Source of the DNA: Neobacillus cucumis
Lineage (GTDB): Bacteria; Bacillota; Bacilli; Bacillales_B; DSM-18226
NCBI RefSeq assembly: GCF_023715505.1
Contig: NZ_JAMBOH010000024.1
Span: forward strand, 13,737-77,736
Direction: 5' to 3'
DNA length: 64,000 nt
Positions 26,298 to 35,179 of the stretch are shown in pieces. Position 1 is the first letter of the stretch; each line of letters starts with the position of its first letter. The position numbers were made by a program, and so were the translations under genes. Under the pieces are notes generated by a model. The model was not told where the DNA came from. It saw only the letters and a list, made by a program, of their open reading frames with translations, and searched no databases.

Positions 26298-26747
26298 CTA
26301 CTTATTACTAAATTCTTCAAGTTTAGAAGAAATCGCTGCAGCTACTTCTTCATCGGAGAGATTAACTGCCTTATTAAAAAGGGTATTTGCCAGCGTTCCC
26401 ATTGGTCCTGTTGCATTTATATCTAGAAACCCTGTCAGCCGGGTTTTTTGCCTGTTTAAGGCTTTGGCTTCAAAGTACCCCTCCCCGAGATACTTTTCGT
26501 TTTTCCGCCGTAATTCAAAGCTCACCTTGCTAGGTTCATCCCACTCCTTAATATCAATTAACAAAGTGACCTTTTTTTTCATAATCCCGAGATCACTTTT
26601 AAACTCCCAGATAATTTGCCGGTCATTTATTTTTTGATGTTGAATATAACCTGGAACAAGCGGTGCCCAATTATTTTCATCTCGAATAAAGTCCCATACG
26701 ACTTCAATCGGGATATCTAGTTCTACATGTTGCAATTCACTTGGCAT
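26298..26747 (-). CDS. SRPBCC / CoxG-like protein
   Basis: 149 residues, a START-like alpha/beta helix-grip fold. It begins with the typical strand and helix LDIPIEVVWDFIRDENNWAPLVPGY, has repeated beta strands through the middle, and ends with a long C-terminal helix (AAAISSKLEEF). Such proteins bind hydrophobic ligands; the CoxG branch aids CO dehydrogenase maturation, but no CO dehydrogenase gene is present here, so that role should not be assumed. ATG 26747 has GAGGGA upstream. It stands alone between two terminators. Confidence 0.8.
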   Translation of the reverse strand: MPSELQHVELDIPIEVVWDFIRDENNWAPLVPGYIQHQKINDRQIIWEFKSDLGIMKKKVTLLIDIKEWDEPSKVSFELRRKNEKYLGEGYFEAKALNRQKTRLTGFLDINATGPMGTLANTLFNKAVNLSDEEVAAAISSKLEEFSNK

Positions 26748-26778
26748 GTTTGTATCCCTCTTTCATTTTCAAAGTAAA

Positions 26779-26801
26779 AGACCTTCAATGGCTGAAGGTC
26801 T
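26779..26801 (-). terminator. Terminator of the aminotransferase gene
   Basis: A 9-bp perfect stem AGACCTTCA/TGAAGGTCT with a 5-nt loop, T-rich on both strands. Confidence 0.8.
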
Positions 26802-26851
26802 TTTTTTAAAAATATATGTTTAGATTTTGGTTAATAGAAGTTTATTCTACT

Positions 26852-28039
26852 TTATTTCTTAATTAAACGATCCACTAAAAATTTCTCTATCCGTTCGGCT
26901 GCCTGTGATAACCGTTCTGGCGGCTGGACTAGGGCAATTCGGACATATCCCTCACCTTGCGCACCGAAAGCATCACCCGGTATAACTGCTACACCGGCAC
27001 GATCAATTAATTCAAAGGCAAATTGGCGGGATGTCCATCCCAACGGAATCTTTGCCCACACAAACATGGTTGCTGGAGACTTTGCAACCTGCCAGCCGCT
27101 TTTTATAAGCCCGGAAATTAAAGCATCCCTTCGAAGTTCATATTCCTTTACCTGTTCTCGTAGATAGGAGAAATCAGACGTTAATGCTTTTACAGCTGCA
27201 TGTTGGATCGGATAAAACACTCCGTAATCGATATTTGATTTAAATGTTGCTAATAAATGGATTGCTTGTTCATTTCCCACTACATACCCAATCCGGCATC
27301 CCGCCATATTAAAGGTTTTAGAAAGTGAGTTAAATTCTATTCCAACTTCTTTAGCCCCGGGTACCGACATAAAACTAATCTGTGGATTCCTATCAAAAAT
27401 TAATTCTGAATAGGCAAAGTCATGAACCACCAAAATGTTATGTGTTCTTGCAAAGACCACAACCTCTTCAAAAAAACCCCTATCCGCAAGGGCTGTTACC
27501 GGATTCCCCGGATAACTAATAATCATCATTCTAGTTTTCTCTAAAACTTCTAAAGGTATATTTTTTAAGTTTGGTAAAAACTTATTTTCAGCCAGCAACG
27601 GCATTGGATAAATAACTCCTCCGGCAATATGGACACTTGCCTCATAAATTGGATAACCCGGATCCGGTACTAAACAAAAGTCACCAGGGTTAATAATGGC
27701 GGTAGCTAAATGGGCCAAACCGTCTTGTGACCCCATCAACTGCAGCACTTCTTTCGCAGGATCTAAATCAACTTCATACCGTTGCTTATAAAAATAACCA
27801 ACGGCCTCATTAAATTCGGCAATCCCCTTCAACGTATAACCATATTTACTTGTATCTTTAGCTGATTCAACTAAGGCATCGACTACAAAGGATGGAGGCG
27901 AAAAATCCGGACTGCCAACACTAAGGTCGATCACATCTTTTCCTTTTTTATTTGCCGCCATTTTTCGATCAGCTACTTCTTGAAAAATACTAGCTGTCAT
28001 TTTTTGGAGTTTTTCCGATCCAATGAAATTCATAGACAT
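26852..28039 (-). CDS. PLP-dependent aminotransferase, class I/II (DapL-like)
   Basis: A 395-residue fold-type I aminotransferase. VIDLSVGSPDFSPP is at the N-terminus, YPGNPVTALAD carries the substrate-carboxylate Asn region, HDFAYSEL has the cofactor-ring Asp and Tyr, and FNSLSKTFNMAGCRIGY has the Schiff-base Lys. The sequence style matches proteins often annotated LL-diaminopimelate aminotransferase, but Bacillus usually makes diaminopimelate through acetylated intermediates, so the true substrate may be another amino acid. ATG 28039 begins MSMNFIG. It is monocistronic with a terminator, and neighbours give no pathway hint. Confidence 0.85.
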   Translation of the reverse strand: MSMNFIGSEKLQKMTASIFQEVADRKMAANKKGKDVIDLSVGSPDFSPPSFVVDALVESAKDTSKYGYTLKGIAEFNEAVGYFYKQRYEVDLDPAKEVLQLMGSQDGLAHLATAIINPGDFCLVPDPGYPIYEASVHIAGGVIYPMPLLAENKFLPNLKNIPLEVLEKTRMMIISYPGNPVTALADRGFFEEVVVFARTHNILVVHDFAYSELIFDRNPQISFMSVPGAKEVGIEFNSLSKTFNMAGCRIGYVVGNEQAIHLLATFKSNIDYGVFYPIQHAAVKALTSDFSYLREQVKEYELRRDALISGLIKSGWQVAKSPATMFVWAKIPLGWTSRQFAFELIDRAGVAVIPGDAFGAQGEGYVRIALVQPPERLSQAAERIEKFLVDRLIKK

Positions 28040-28210
28040 TCCTCTCTAATCTTTTATATTTAAATAATTTTAACATATTTCTGATAATAGCAAGATATCA
28101 AAATTATCCTAATAGAGCTTTAATATTGGGGGATATGAACTTTAATTTATGAAATTTACCCATTCGAAGGTGTCTTACCCTGTTAAAAGAAAGATATACC
28201 ACATAACAGA

Positions 28211-28232
28211 AAAGTCCGCCAAATGGCGGGCT
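28211..28232 (-). terminator. Terminator of the nucleotidyltransferase gene
   Basis: An 8-bp stem (AGTCCGCC with GGCGGGCT, one wobble) and 4-nt loop, followed by CTTTTC on the minus strand. Confidence 0.7.
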
Positions 28233-28259
28233 TATATTAATAACAAATTGCAAATATTA

Positions 28260-29057
28260 CTAAGATTTAGACCATACTTCCTCAAGTACTTTTCTAAACA
28301 GCTCATTTAAAGTCTCTGTATAATCCCTGGTTGGTCCTGTTAAGCTATTTGCATATTTCTCTAAATGATTGATTTCTTTTTCAATAAAGTCATCGATTAT
28401 AGGGAAATCAAGTTCAAACACATGGTCATCCTGTCTTATTTTTCTTTCAATTAGCTTGAGAAGTTCTCTCTTTACTTCTCCCTCACTAATCAACTCCTTT
28501 ATTAAAAGATGAAGCTCATTGGGTGGGAAGCGGTTATGCCATTCTATCCACATGCAAGCTAAGATGGGCCGAATTACATTTAGATAGCGCTTACTATTTA
28601 ATGCTGCTGTTTGAATACAATTACGATAATTCCCTTTTGCCATATTTAAATAATGAAATAGGGACGCTCTAGGTTGAAATATTTGGTTCTCTAGTTCTCT
28701 CATTTTCCCATGAAGGGTGAAGGCTTGATAGTAAACAATGCTTGAATGAAGCCATTCCATTAAGGATGGATTTGACTTTTTAAACAGCAGGAGGGCTTTC
28801 CGCAAATCCCATCCATTTAAATCAAGTTGATCATTTATCGGAAGCTCAATAACATCTCGTTTTTGATTAATCGATAAATACCAATCTGTTTTATGAACAT
28901 AAATGAACCTGACGTCGTAATCACTTTCTGGTGAGGAAGTGCCCCATGCGCGGCTTCCTGCCTCAACGGCGAAGCATATTTTCACTTCAAATTCCTGCTC
29001 AATCCTTTTTAATTCCTCGATAATCTTTTCTTTCAAAATTCTCTCTCCATCAACCAT
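28260..29057 (-). CDS. Predicted nucleotidyltransferase (YcgL/RlaP type)
   Basis: 265 residues. The N-terminal polymerase-beta-like nucleotidyltransferase motif AVEAGSRAWGTSSPESDYDVRFIY contains GSRAWG and the metal-binding SDYD pair. The remainder is helical, with PSLMEWLHS and YLNMAKGNYRNCI, as in the family of YcgL from B. subtilis. Substrate is unknown; relatives are thought to add nucleotides to RNA or protein targets, or to act as antitoxin-like MNT domains. ATG 29057 (MVDGERIL) is the first in frame. No HEPN partner gene is adjacent, so a toxin-antitoxin pairing is not supported. Confidence 0.82.
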   Translation of the reverse strand: MVDGERILKEKIIEELKRIEQEFEVKICFAVEAGSRAWGTSSPESDYDVRFIYVHKTDWYLSINQKRDVIELPINDQLDLNGWDLRKALLLFKKSNPSLMEWLHSSIVYYQAFTLHGKMRELENQIFQPRASLFHYLNMAKGNYRNCIQTAALNSKRYLNVIRPILACMWIEWHNRFPPNELHLLIKELISEGEVKRELLKLIERKIRQDDHVFELDFPIIDDFIEKEINHLEKYANSLTGPTRDYTETLNELFRKVLEEVWSKS

Positions 29058-29170
29058 TCTTTTTGGGGTACTATTTTCTAATGATTAGATTTTTATTTTT
29101 GACAAATGAATATGCTTAATCTTCACAAAATATTAAAAGGCTTAATTCGATCCCCATTTTGTGTATTAGT

Positions 29171-29824
29171 CTATCGATTAAAAGAAATAACTTGGAAAAT
29201 GTTACTGGAGTATTCTAATACAGAGACACTAGAATTTTTAATTTCACTTCCCATATCAAATTCTTTAGAAAATTTACTAATGATATTTCTTATAATAACG
29301 CCATGAGTTACGAGTAATATGTTCTCATTAAGATTTTGACTAGTTGATACAATCTCATTTAATCCTTTTTCTATCCTTCCCCATAGTTCATAGTAATTCT
29401 CGGCATGATGGAAGGGGTCTGACTTTTTTATAAAATTCATGACATCTTCTAGAGTATGTTTTTGAAACAATTCCTTAGTGCTAGAACAGGCATTGTCCTC
29501 GGCAATCTTACGAAAAACAACTTCAGAATATTCTCCCTCAAAGCTTCCAAAAAAACTTTCGCGAAAGGCTTTTCTTCTATTTATCACCAAATTCTGGTTG
29601 TCATTATTTTGTTGAAGTATTAATTCAGCTGTTTCAACTGTCCTCCCTGAATCACTCGTATATACGCGGTCAAACTGAACTTCGGCCAACCTTTTCCCCG
29701 TTTCGATTGCCACAGCTTTCCCTTCCTCGGTTAGTGGACTATCAGCCCAGCCTTGCATTTTTTTATAACGATTTAAATATGTTTCACCATGTCTGATTAA
29801 ATACAAATTGAATTTAGTTCCCAT
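29171..29824 (-). CDS. Histidine phosphatase family protein (phosphoglycerate-mutase-like)
   Basis: 217 residues. The catalytic N-terminal motif YLIRHGETYLN holds the phosphorylated His, TSDSGRTVETAE the second Arg, and LLVTHGVIIRNI the second catalytic His. This is the broad-specificity branch-1 phosphatase pattern, not a glycolytic mutase, judging by the short insert. Substrate unknown. ATG 29824 is preceded by a GGGGGA site. A short open frame on the opposite strand at its 3' end is incidental. Confidence 0.88.
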   Translation of the reverse strand: MGTKFNLYLIRHGETYLNRYKKMQGWADSPLTEEGKAVAIETGKRLAEVQFDRVYTSDSGRTVETAELILQQNNDNQNLVINRRKAFRESFFGSFEGEYSEVVFRKIAEDNACSSTKELFQKHTLEDVMNFIKKSDPFHHAENYYELWGRIEKGLNEIVSTSQNLNENILLVTHGVIIRNIISKFSKEFDMGSEIKNSSVSVLEYSSNIFQVISFNR

Positions 29825-29955
29825 GGAATCCCCCAGTGTTTTTTATTAACTTAAGTAAATTGACACTTTAAATATGATTATATCAGCAGTTAATATTAGG
29901 TGTCATAACAAACCAATTCTATAAGGATAATCAGATACCCCGAAACAGAAAAAAA

Positions 29956-29978
29956 CCCATATCCAATAAAGGATAGGG
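29956..29978 (-). terminator. Terminator of the IDEAL-domain gene
   Basis: Arms CCCATATCC and GGATAGGG with one mismatch, followed on the minus strand by T7. Confidence 0.65.
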
Positions 29979-30013
29979 CCTTATTATAGATATTTGATTA
30001 CGATAGTAATTAA

Positions 30014-30208
30014 TTAAGAAATTTTCTTTAGCTCTTCTGTTAATCTTAGGAATAACTCCTTATTCCCATCTTGTAACGTTTGGTCGATTTCCTTTCGGAT
30101 TTTCTCCCTTTTAAATTCAAGCAGGACATTGTTTAGGAACATCTCAGCAATAACAGTATCTTGATTCTCATCCGAATGTTGTGGTGAATTAAGTAACTTC
30201 TTTTCCAT
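30014..30208 (-). CDS. IDEAL-domain small protein
   Basis: 64 residues from ATG 30208, which has AAGGAG 9 nt upstream; an earlier in-frame ATG at 30268 lacks a site. The C-terminal 45 residues carry the IDEAL domain pattern: AEMFLNNVLLEFKREKIRKEIDQTL, then DGNKELFLRLTEELKKI. The domain is found in small Bacillales proteins and at the C-termini of ComK-degradation adaptors and YpiB-type proteins. Function here is unknown; protein-protein binding is the best guess. Confidence 0.8.
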   Translation of the reverse strand: MEKKLLNSPQHSDENQDTVIAEMFLNNVLLEFKREKIRKEIDQTLQDGNKELFLRLTEELKKIS

Positions 30209-30325
30209 GGAAATCAACTCCTTGAGCTTTTTTTCATTATACAAGGAGTTTTCTAAAAATTCAAACATTTTATTTCAATTTTCTAAAAAAATTTTTTTGA
30301 AGTCATTATTTATACTGTCTTCATC

Positions 30326-30345
30326 TTTGGTGTCAGGCACCAAAG
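30326..30345. repeat. GGTGTCAGGCACC palindromic motif, copy 1
   Basis: TTTGGTGTCAGGCACCAAAG is a near-perfect inverted repeat downstream of the ABC-2 permease gene. The core GGTGTCAGGCACCAA recurs at 32153-32170 on the other side of the same two-gene operon. This motif is familiar as a dispersed element in Bacillus genomes. Confidence 0.7.
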
Positions 30346-30388
30346 AAAGACACCGTCCACCTCAGGCGTACGTTGGTACTACAATACT

Positions 30389-31231
30389 TTAATGGATTTG
30401 GCTCTGAAAAAGTGCATTCCGTTGATTATATTTTGTGATGAACTTTAGTAAGAAAACATTGGCAATTATTAATCCTGCCCCAATGAAAAGGAGTAATAAT
30501 GGACTTAAGAAGAACAAACCACTCGCTTGACTGATAATTAGACCAACAACCGGGAGTACCATCATTCCACCAAATTGCTGGGCTTCTTGAAATGATTTTA
30601 CTCTGGCAGATACTAAGACATTCAGGATAATATTAAAAATAACTAGTGCCGGAATCACCCACAGCATCAATAAAAGCCATATGGAATTGAAAAATAATAT
30701 TTCTTTAAAATAGGGATAAGTAATCACATTCACCACAATTGCGTTTATTAAAAAGGCTGCAAAGGTAATAAGCATCGCTGGAATAAAGGCCGCTATTACC
30801 TTCCCCACGAACAACTCTTTGACTATAATCGGTGCAAACAATAATGTTTCGAGCGTATTTCTTTCCTTTTCTCCAGCAAAGCTATTTGAAGCAGTTACCA
30901 TCGAATTAATAATCGCGGCCATCAAGAAGAAGGGAATCATCATAAAGTTTAAAAAGAAATAAACAGATTTGTATCCCAATGTTGGAAGGGCTGCGAGGGT
31001 GTTCCGCATATCATCATTAGGAAAGCTTCTTAAAAAATCATTTATCGGTTTTTCTAAATCATTGGCATTCTCGCCAATAAGACCTGTATGAATCCCAAAA
31101 TAAGCAAACAGTGTTGGTAAAACTATACAGAGGATAACAGGAAGGATGATCATGGGTATCCATACCTTTTTGGACGAAAAGGTTGTCTTGATATCCTTTT
31201 GGACAATGGCATAAATAATCCGTTTATTCAT
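30389..31231 (-). CDS. ABC-2 type exporter permease
   Basis: 280 residues from ATG 31231, which has AGAGGTGGGG upstream; the longer frame lacks support. It has six hydrophobic segments. The long loop between helices 1 and 2, the SFAGEKERNTLETLLFAPI motif after helix 2 (the ABC-2/NatB hallmark) and the KxFQEAQQ cytosolic loop are visible. It pairs with the upstream ATP-binding gene, which it overlaps by 8 bases. Substrate is unknown; similar NatAB-like systems export sodium or antibiotics, though NatB is larger. Confidence 0.88.
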   Translation of the reverse strand: MNKRIIYAIVQKDIKTTFSSKKVWIPMIILPVILCIVLPTLFAYFGIHTGLIGENANDLEKPINDFLRSFPNDDMRNTLAALPTLGYKSVYFFLNFMMIPFFLMAAIINSMVTASNSFAGEKERNTLETLLFAPIIVKELFVGKVIAAFIPAMLITFAAFLINAIVVNVITYPYFKEILFFNSIWLLLMLWVIPALVIFNIILNVLVSARVKSFQEAQQFGGMMVLPVVGLIISQASGLFFLSPLLLLFIGAGLIIANVFLLKFITKYNQRNALFQSQIH

Positions 31232-32132
31232 GGTCCCCACCTCTAATCTTGAAATAAAGTGTTTCAAGACCCCTGTTTGTGATTTCACTGGAATATATCC
31301 AGGACTCTGTGAGGATTTCCTTTAGCAACGGACTAATCTGTTCCTTAGATAAAAGAGTGAATTCCAGTTGAGTTGGACTCTCTCTTTTGTATGAATATCC
31401 TCTATAAACTCTAGGATCTGCAGGCTGAAGTCCTGTCTCCACTAAAAGTTTAATTTCCGATAAATATTTATCTTCCAATTCTCGTCTTGTTCCCTGTTCA
31501 ATCAAACGACCTTCTTTTAGAAACAGAAAGGCTTCACATATTGTTTCCAATTGATGAAGGACATGGGAACAAATCAAAATTGTAATGCCCTCCTCTTCAT
31601 TTACCTTCTTCAATAATTGAATAACATCATTAATCCCTTCTGGGTCCAATCCATTTGTTGGTTCATCAAGGAATAACAATTTAGGCTTATGGATTAGTGC
31701 TTTTGCCAAGGATAATCTTTTTTTCATACCTGTCGAGAATGTACCTACCAAATGGTCCTTTTTATCATACAGCTCAAATTGTTCTAGCAGGTAACTGATA
31801 CGCTTTTGATCAAAGACCTTATAAATCTTGGCAAAAAAAACAAGATTATCCCAAGCGGTCATGTCGTGGTATAGGGCTGCGCTCTCTGTTACAATCCCAG
31901 TCTGAGCTCTTATCTCATCACCTTGGAATTTAGGATCATAATTCATTACTTTCATCGTTCCGTTTGTGGCATCAATTACCCCATTAAGCAATCGAATGAG
32001 TGTCGTCTTCCCGGCTCCATTTGGACCAAGCAGCCCATTAATCGTTCCTTCCTTAATCGTAAATGAAACATCCTTCAAAATAGAACGACCATTAAACTCT
32101 TTATCCACATCAAACGCATCAATAATATTCAA
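31224..32132 (-). CDS. ABC transporter ATP-binding protein (ABC-2 exporter)
   Basis: 302 residues from TTG 32132, placed after GGGGGGAGA; the upstream in-frame extension to 32276 encodes non-homologous sequence and crosses a repeat motif. Walker A is GPNGAGKT, the signature is FSTGMKKRLSLAKAL, Walker B is LLFLDEPTNGLDP and the switch His is in CSHVLHQLE. A C-terminal regulatory extension of about 80 residues follows (LLVETGLQPADPRVYRGYSY). It drives the downstream membrane protein. A CcmA/NatA-like drug or ion exporter is the general class. Confidence 0.9.
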   Translation of the reverse strand: MNIIDAFDVDKEFNGRSILKDVSFTIKEGTINGLLGPNGAGKTTLIRLLNGVIDATNGTMKVMNYDPKFQGDEIRAQTGIVTESAALYHDMTAWDNLVFFAKIYKVFDQKRISYLLEQFELYDKKDHLVGTFSTGMKKRLSLAKALIHKPKLLFLDEPTNGLDPEGINDVIQLLKKVNEEEGITILICSHVLHQLETICEAFLFLKEGRLIEQGTRRELEDKYLSEIKLLVETGLQPADPRVYRGYSYKRESPTQLEFTLLSKEQISPLLKEILTESWIYSSEITNRGLETLYFKIRGGDHE

Positions 32133-32152
32133 CCGTCTCCCCCCTTGAAAAC

Positions 32153-32170
32153 TGGTGTCAGGCACCAAGA
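32153..32170. repeat. GGTGTCAGGCACC palindromic motif, copy 2
   Basis: TGGTGTCAGGCACCAAGA sits just upstream of the ATP-binding gene's ribosome binding site, in the same orientation as the copy at 30326. It lies where a promoter or leader would be. Confidence 0.65.
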
Positions 32171-32371
32171 AAACACATTTGTATGTACACAGTGGACAAT
32201 AAATCTGAAGATATTTTTGATTTAATCTTATCAGATTCTTGTAAGGTATTTGTACTATTTTAGAAAAATTGCACATTATTTCCTCATATTCCCTATTGAT
32301 GCTATAGGCATTTTTTCTGATTGCAGGGGAAAATTAATGGCAACTATTATGTGGAGCAGGAGGATTGATGT

Positions 32372-33217
32372 ATGGAGCAGGCAGCTTTCACTGGTCATCA
32401 GCCGGTAAATAATATTAATGTGTATTATGAATTTTACCCTCATCAAACATCGAAAAAAACGTTTGTTTTATTACATGGATTTCTTTCTTCCACCTTTACA
32501 TTTAGGCATTTAATTTCCCTATTAAAACAGGACTTTCAAGTTTTATCCGTCGACCTTCCTCCCTTTGGTAAAAGTGGGAAATGCAATCAATATGTGTATT
32601 CCTATAAAAACCTGGCCCAAACGGTTATCCAACTAACAAAATCCTTAGGCCTCCAAAAAATGACTTTTATCGGGCATTCAATGGGGGGGCAGATTGTCCT
32701 GAATATCCTCCATATGATGCCCGATATTGCAGACAAAGCTATTCTTCTCTGCAGTTCAGCTTATTTAAAACGTTCTAAATTGCCTTTAATCTTAACTAGC
32801 TATTTACCGTATTTTCATCGCTTTGTTAAATACTATTTCGCAAGAACAGGGGTAAGAAAGAATCTTCAGGATGCTCTATATAATCACTCGATTATTAATG
32901 AGGAAATGATTAACGGCTATCTCCAGCCTTTTTTACAAGATGAGATTTTTATCGCCCTTACAAGAATGATCCGTGACCGGGAAGGAGATTTACCTGGTAA
33001 AGTGCTTCAACAAATCAAAACACCCTGTCTGTTAATTTGGGGCGATCATGATAATTCTATGCCGCTTAAAGTAGGTGAACAGCTGCATAAAGATTTAGCG
33101 AACTCTGAATTAATTGTTTTAAAAGAGACGGGACACGCTGTACCAGAAGAACGTCCTTTTGAGGTATTCGAATACATTAAAAACTTTTTAGAAAGTCACC
33201 AAACGGCCGTTGAGTAA
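32372..33217 (+). CDS. Alpha/beta hydrolase
   Basis: 281 residues. The oxyanion segment is LLHGFLSSTF, the nucleophile elbow is GHSMGG, the acid lies in IWGDHDNSMP and the catalytic His in ETGHAVPEERP. There is no signal peptide, so it is cytosolic. AGGAGG lies 9 nt before ATG 32372. It is divergent from the ABC operon. Substrate is unknown; the fold covers esterases, lactonases and C-C hydrolases. A dispersed repeat follows the stop within 25 bases. Confidence 0.88.
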   Translation: MEQAAFTGHQPVNNINVYYEFYPHQTSKKTFVLLHGFLSSTFTFRHLISLLKQDFQVLSVDLPPFGKSGKCNQYVYSYKNLAQTVIQLTKSLGLQKMTFIGHSMGGQIVLNILHMMPDIADKAILLCSSAYLKRSKLPLILTSYLPYFHRFVKYYFARTGVRKNLQDALYNHSIINEEMINGYLQPFLQDEIFIALTRMIRDREGDLPGKVLQQIKTPCLLIWGDHDNSMPLKVGEQLHKDLANSELIVLKETGHAVPEERPFEVFEYIKNFLESHQTAVE

Positions 33218-33236
33218 GAAAAATTCCCCCACGAAC

Positions 33237-33356
33237 AAAAGCGCAAGCGCCTTGAACAGCCCCGACAAGCATAAGACGCTCAGGGAAAGAAGGCGTTCTT
33301 TGCCTTCTTCCCTGATTGGCTGTAGACCATCGAGGGGCTAGGCGCTGGAGCTGGAC
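33237..33356 (-). repeat. Dispersed Bacillaceae-type intergenic repeat, short copy
   Basis: About 120 bp, in the orientation opposite to the copy at 13537. It starts (plus strand) AAAAGCGCAAGCGC, which mirrors the other copy's GCGCTTGC end, and finishes GCTAGGCGCTGGAGCTGGAC, the exact reverse complement of the first 20 bases of that copy. The interior carries a strong hairpin, CAGGGAAAGAAGGC against GCCTTCTTCCCTG. It lies between convergent genes. Confidence 0.8.
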
Positions 33357-33423
33357 GTCGACAGTCCTTTTATTACCAGTTATCCACAAGCGAAAATTTT
33401 ATAATTTCCTAAACGAAAAGTAA

Positions 33424-33447
33424 AGGTGTATTCCTTGGAATACACCT
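33424..33447 (-). terminator. Terminator of desK-desR
   Basis: An 11-bp perfect stem AGGTGTATTCC/GGAATACACCT with a 2-base centre, touching the desR stop codon, followed by TTTACTTTTCG on the minus strand. Confidence 0.75.
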
Positions 33448-34046
33448 CATTTAAACCAGCCCTTTTCTTTTGATTGGGTGATGGCTTCAATTCTGTTTTT
33501 GACTTCCAGTTTATCTAAGATAATCGAAATATAGTTGCGCACAGTACCCGTTTTGATGCTAAGGGTCTCAGCAATTTCTTTGGTGTTTTTTCCATCGGCT
33601 ACGAGCTCAAGCACTTCTTTTTCCCTGTCAGTCAAAGGATTTTCTTCCCCGTAGACATCGTCCATTAATTCGGGTGCATAAATTCGTCGGCCTGCCATCA
33701 CATTTCGGATTGAACTGGCTAGCTCCTCACTTGGGCTATCCTTTAACAAATATCCGCTTACTCCAGCCTTTAAGGCCCTCTGGAAATAACCAGTTCGCGC
33801 AAAGGTTGTTAAAATAATAACTTTACACCCAAGACCTTTTATGTCCTCTGCGGCTTCCAGGCCGGTTTTTCCAGGCATTTCGATGTCCATAATGCAGACA
33901 TCCGGTTGAAATTTCTTTACAAGGGCGACGGCCTCTTCTCCATTTGAAGCTTTTCCGACCACTTCCATATCATCTTCCAAATTAAGCAGGGAACCAAATG
34001 CTCCAAGCAGCATTTGTTGGTCTTCAGCAATAACGATTTTGATCAT
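33447..34046 (-). CDS. desR: Response regulator DesR
   Basis: A 199-residue NarL/FixJ-type regulator of membrane fluidity. The receiver domain has its phospho-acceptor at Asp54 (DVCIMDIEMPG), and LTDREKEVLELVADGKNTKEIA starts the LuxR-type HTH. Long runs such as AEDQQMLLGAFGSLLNLEDD and DREKEVLELVADGKNTKEIA match B. subtilis DesR as I remember it. In that species it turns on the des fatty-acid desaturase at low temperature. ATG 34046 has AAGGAGG upstream and overlaps the desK stop by 4 bases. Confidence 0.94.
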   Translation of the reverse strand: MIKIVIAEDQQMLLGAFGSLLNLEDDMEVVGKASNGEEAVALVKKFQPDVCIMDIEMPGKTGLEAAEDIKGLGCKVIILTTFARTGYFQRALKAGVSGYLLKDSPSEELASSIRNVMAGRRIYAPELMDDVYGEENPLTDREKEVLELVADGKNTKEIAETLSIKTGTVRNYISIILDKLEVKNRIEAITQSKEKGWFK

Positions 34047-35179
34047 TTGCCTTCCTCCTTATCAGTTGGCTTAACGTCATTCGGCACAGTGATGATTAGC
34101 GTGGTGCCATCCTCAGTCAATAGCTCAAAGTCGCCATTAATAAATTCGAGCCGCTCTTTCATGCCGATTAAGCCATGACCCTCTGACAGCTCATCTGTTT
34201 TACCCTTGAAAACACCATCATCATGAATAGTCATTATCGTCTCTTTTGACATTTGTGCAATAGAAATAGAACAAGTCTTTGCATCGCTATGTTTCACCAC
34301 ATTGTTTACCGCCTCTTTTAAGCACATACTTAAAATGTTTTCAGTTAGCAGTGATACATTTTGAAGCGCAAACTCCCCATTACATTCAAAATTAATTTGG
34401 GCGGCCTTAATCATTTGTTTAACCCGAAAAATCTCATCCTTCAGTCGAATTCCTCTCATTGAAGAAACCATCTTTCTCACTTCACTCAAGGCAGTCCGTG
34501 CAGTTTGCTGTACATCTTTCAGTTCATCACGAGCCTGCTCGGGGTCCTTCAAAATTAATTTCCGGGCAAGGTCTGTCTTTAAGCCAATCAGGGAAAGTTT
34601 TTGCCCAAGTGTATCATGCAGGTCTCTGGCAATCCGATTTCGTTCCTCCATCTTAACAAGTTCCGAAATTCGTTTATTGGCATCCACGAGCTTTTCTTCA
34701 AGCTGTCCGCGCTCTTTTCGATTATGAATACTGAATGGGAGGAGTATCACACTAATCCAAATAATGATAACAAACGGCAGCTGCTGGAGAAACAATTTTT
34801 CTTGCATGACAATATTATAGTTGATCGATGCAGACGTACTTATGAGATGAATAAAATATAACGTTAAAAACGCAATTCTGTCCTTAATATTTCCGATAAA
34901 ATAAGCAAGAAAGAAAGCAAAATAAACATAACTATAAAGACTGGACGCTGTAATCGATATACCTATTAAAATTAAGGTCCATAAATAAACAGGCCAGCCC
35001 TTAGAAATAAACGCAATCCGATAAAGAATAAAGAAAACCAAAGTCAATAATATACCTACGACAATCTTAATCGTAGAAGCGGATTGAATTATAAAATAAA
35101 AAGGCAGAATGCAAAGGATGGTCCAAATATAAGGTGTAATGCCATTATTTTTTTGAAAGGTTAAATACTTTTTTATCAT
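34043..35179 (-). CDS. desK: Membrane thermosensor histidine kinase DesK
   Basis: 378 residues. Five hydrophobic segments in the first 150 residues form the membrane-thickness sensor. The dimerisation helix carries ERNRIARDLHDTLGQKLSLI with the phospho-acceptor at His188, the same position as in B. subtilis DesK. The HATPase-c domain ends in GHGLIGMKERLEF. It phosphorylates, and at high temperature dephosphorylates, DesR. No des desaturase gene is adjacent, unlike the B. subtilis des-desK-desR operon. ATG 35179 has GAGGTA upstream. Confidence 0.94.
   Translation of the reverse strand: MIKKYLTFQKNNGITPYIWTILCILPFYFIIQSASTIKIVVGILLTLVFFILYRIAFISKGWPVYLWTLILIGISITASSLYSYVYFAFFLAYFIGNIKDRIAFLTLYFIHLISTSASINYNIVMQEKLFLQQLPFVIIIWISVILLPFSIHNRKERGQLEEKLVDANKRISELVKMEERNRIARDLHDTLGQKLSLIGLKTDLARKLILKDPEQARDELKDVQQTARTALSEVRKMVSSMRGIRLKDEIFRVKQMIKAAQINFECNGEFALQNVSLLTENILSMCLKEAVNNVVKHSDAKTCSISIAQMSKETIMTIHDDGVFKGKTDELSEGHGLIGMKERLEFINGDFELLTEDGTTLIITVPNDVKPTDKEEGK

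Noticed and set aside
28260..29057. Nucleotidyltransferase as part of a HEPN-MNT toxin-antitoxin pair
   Set aside because: The protein is longer than MNT antitoxins, and no HEPN-type gene adjoins it.
29106..29306. Plus-strand open frame of 66 codons
   Set aside because: It overlaps the 3' end of the histidine phosphatase gene on the other strand and shows no protein-like pattern or ribosome binding site.
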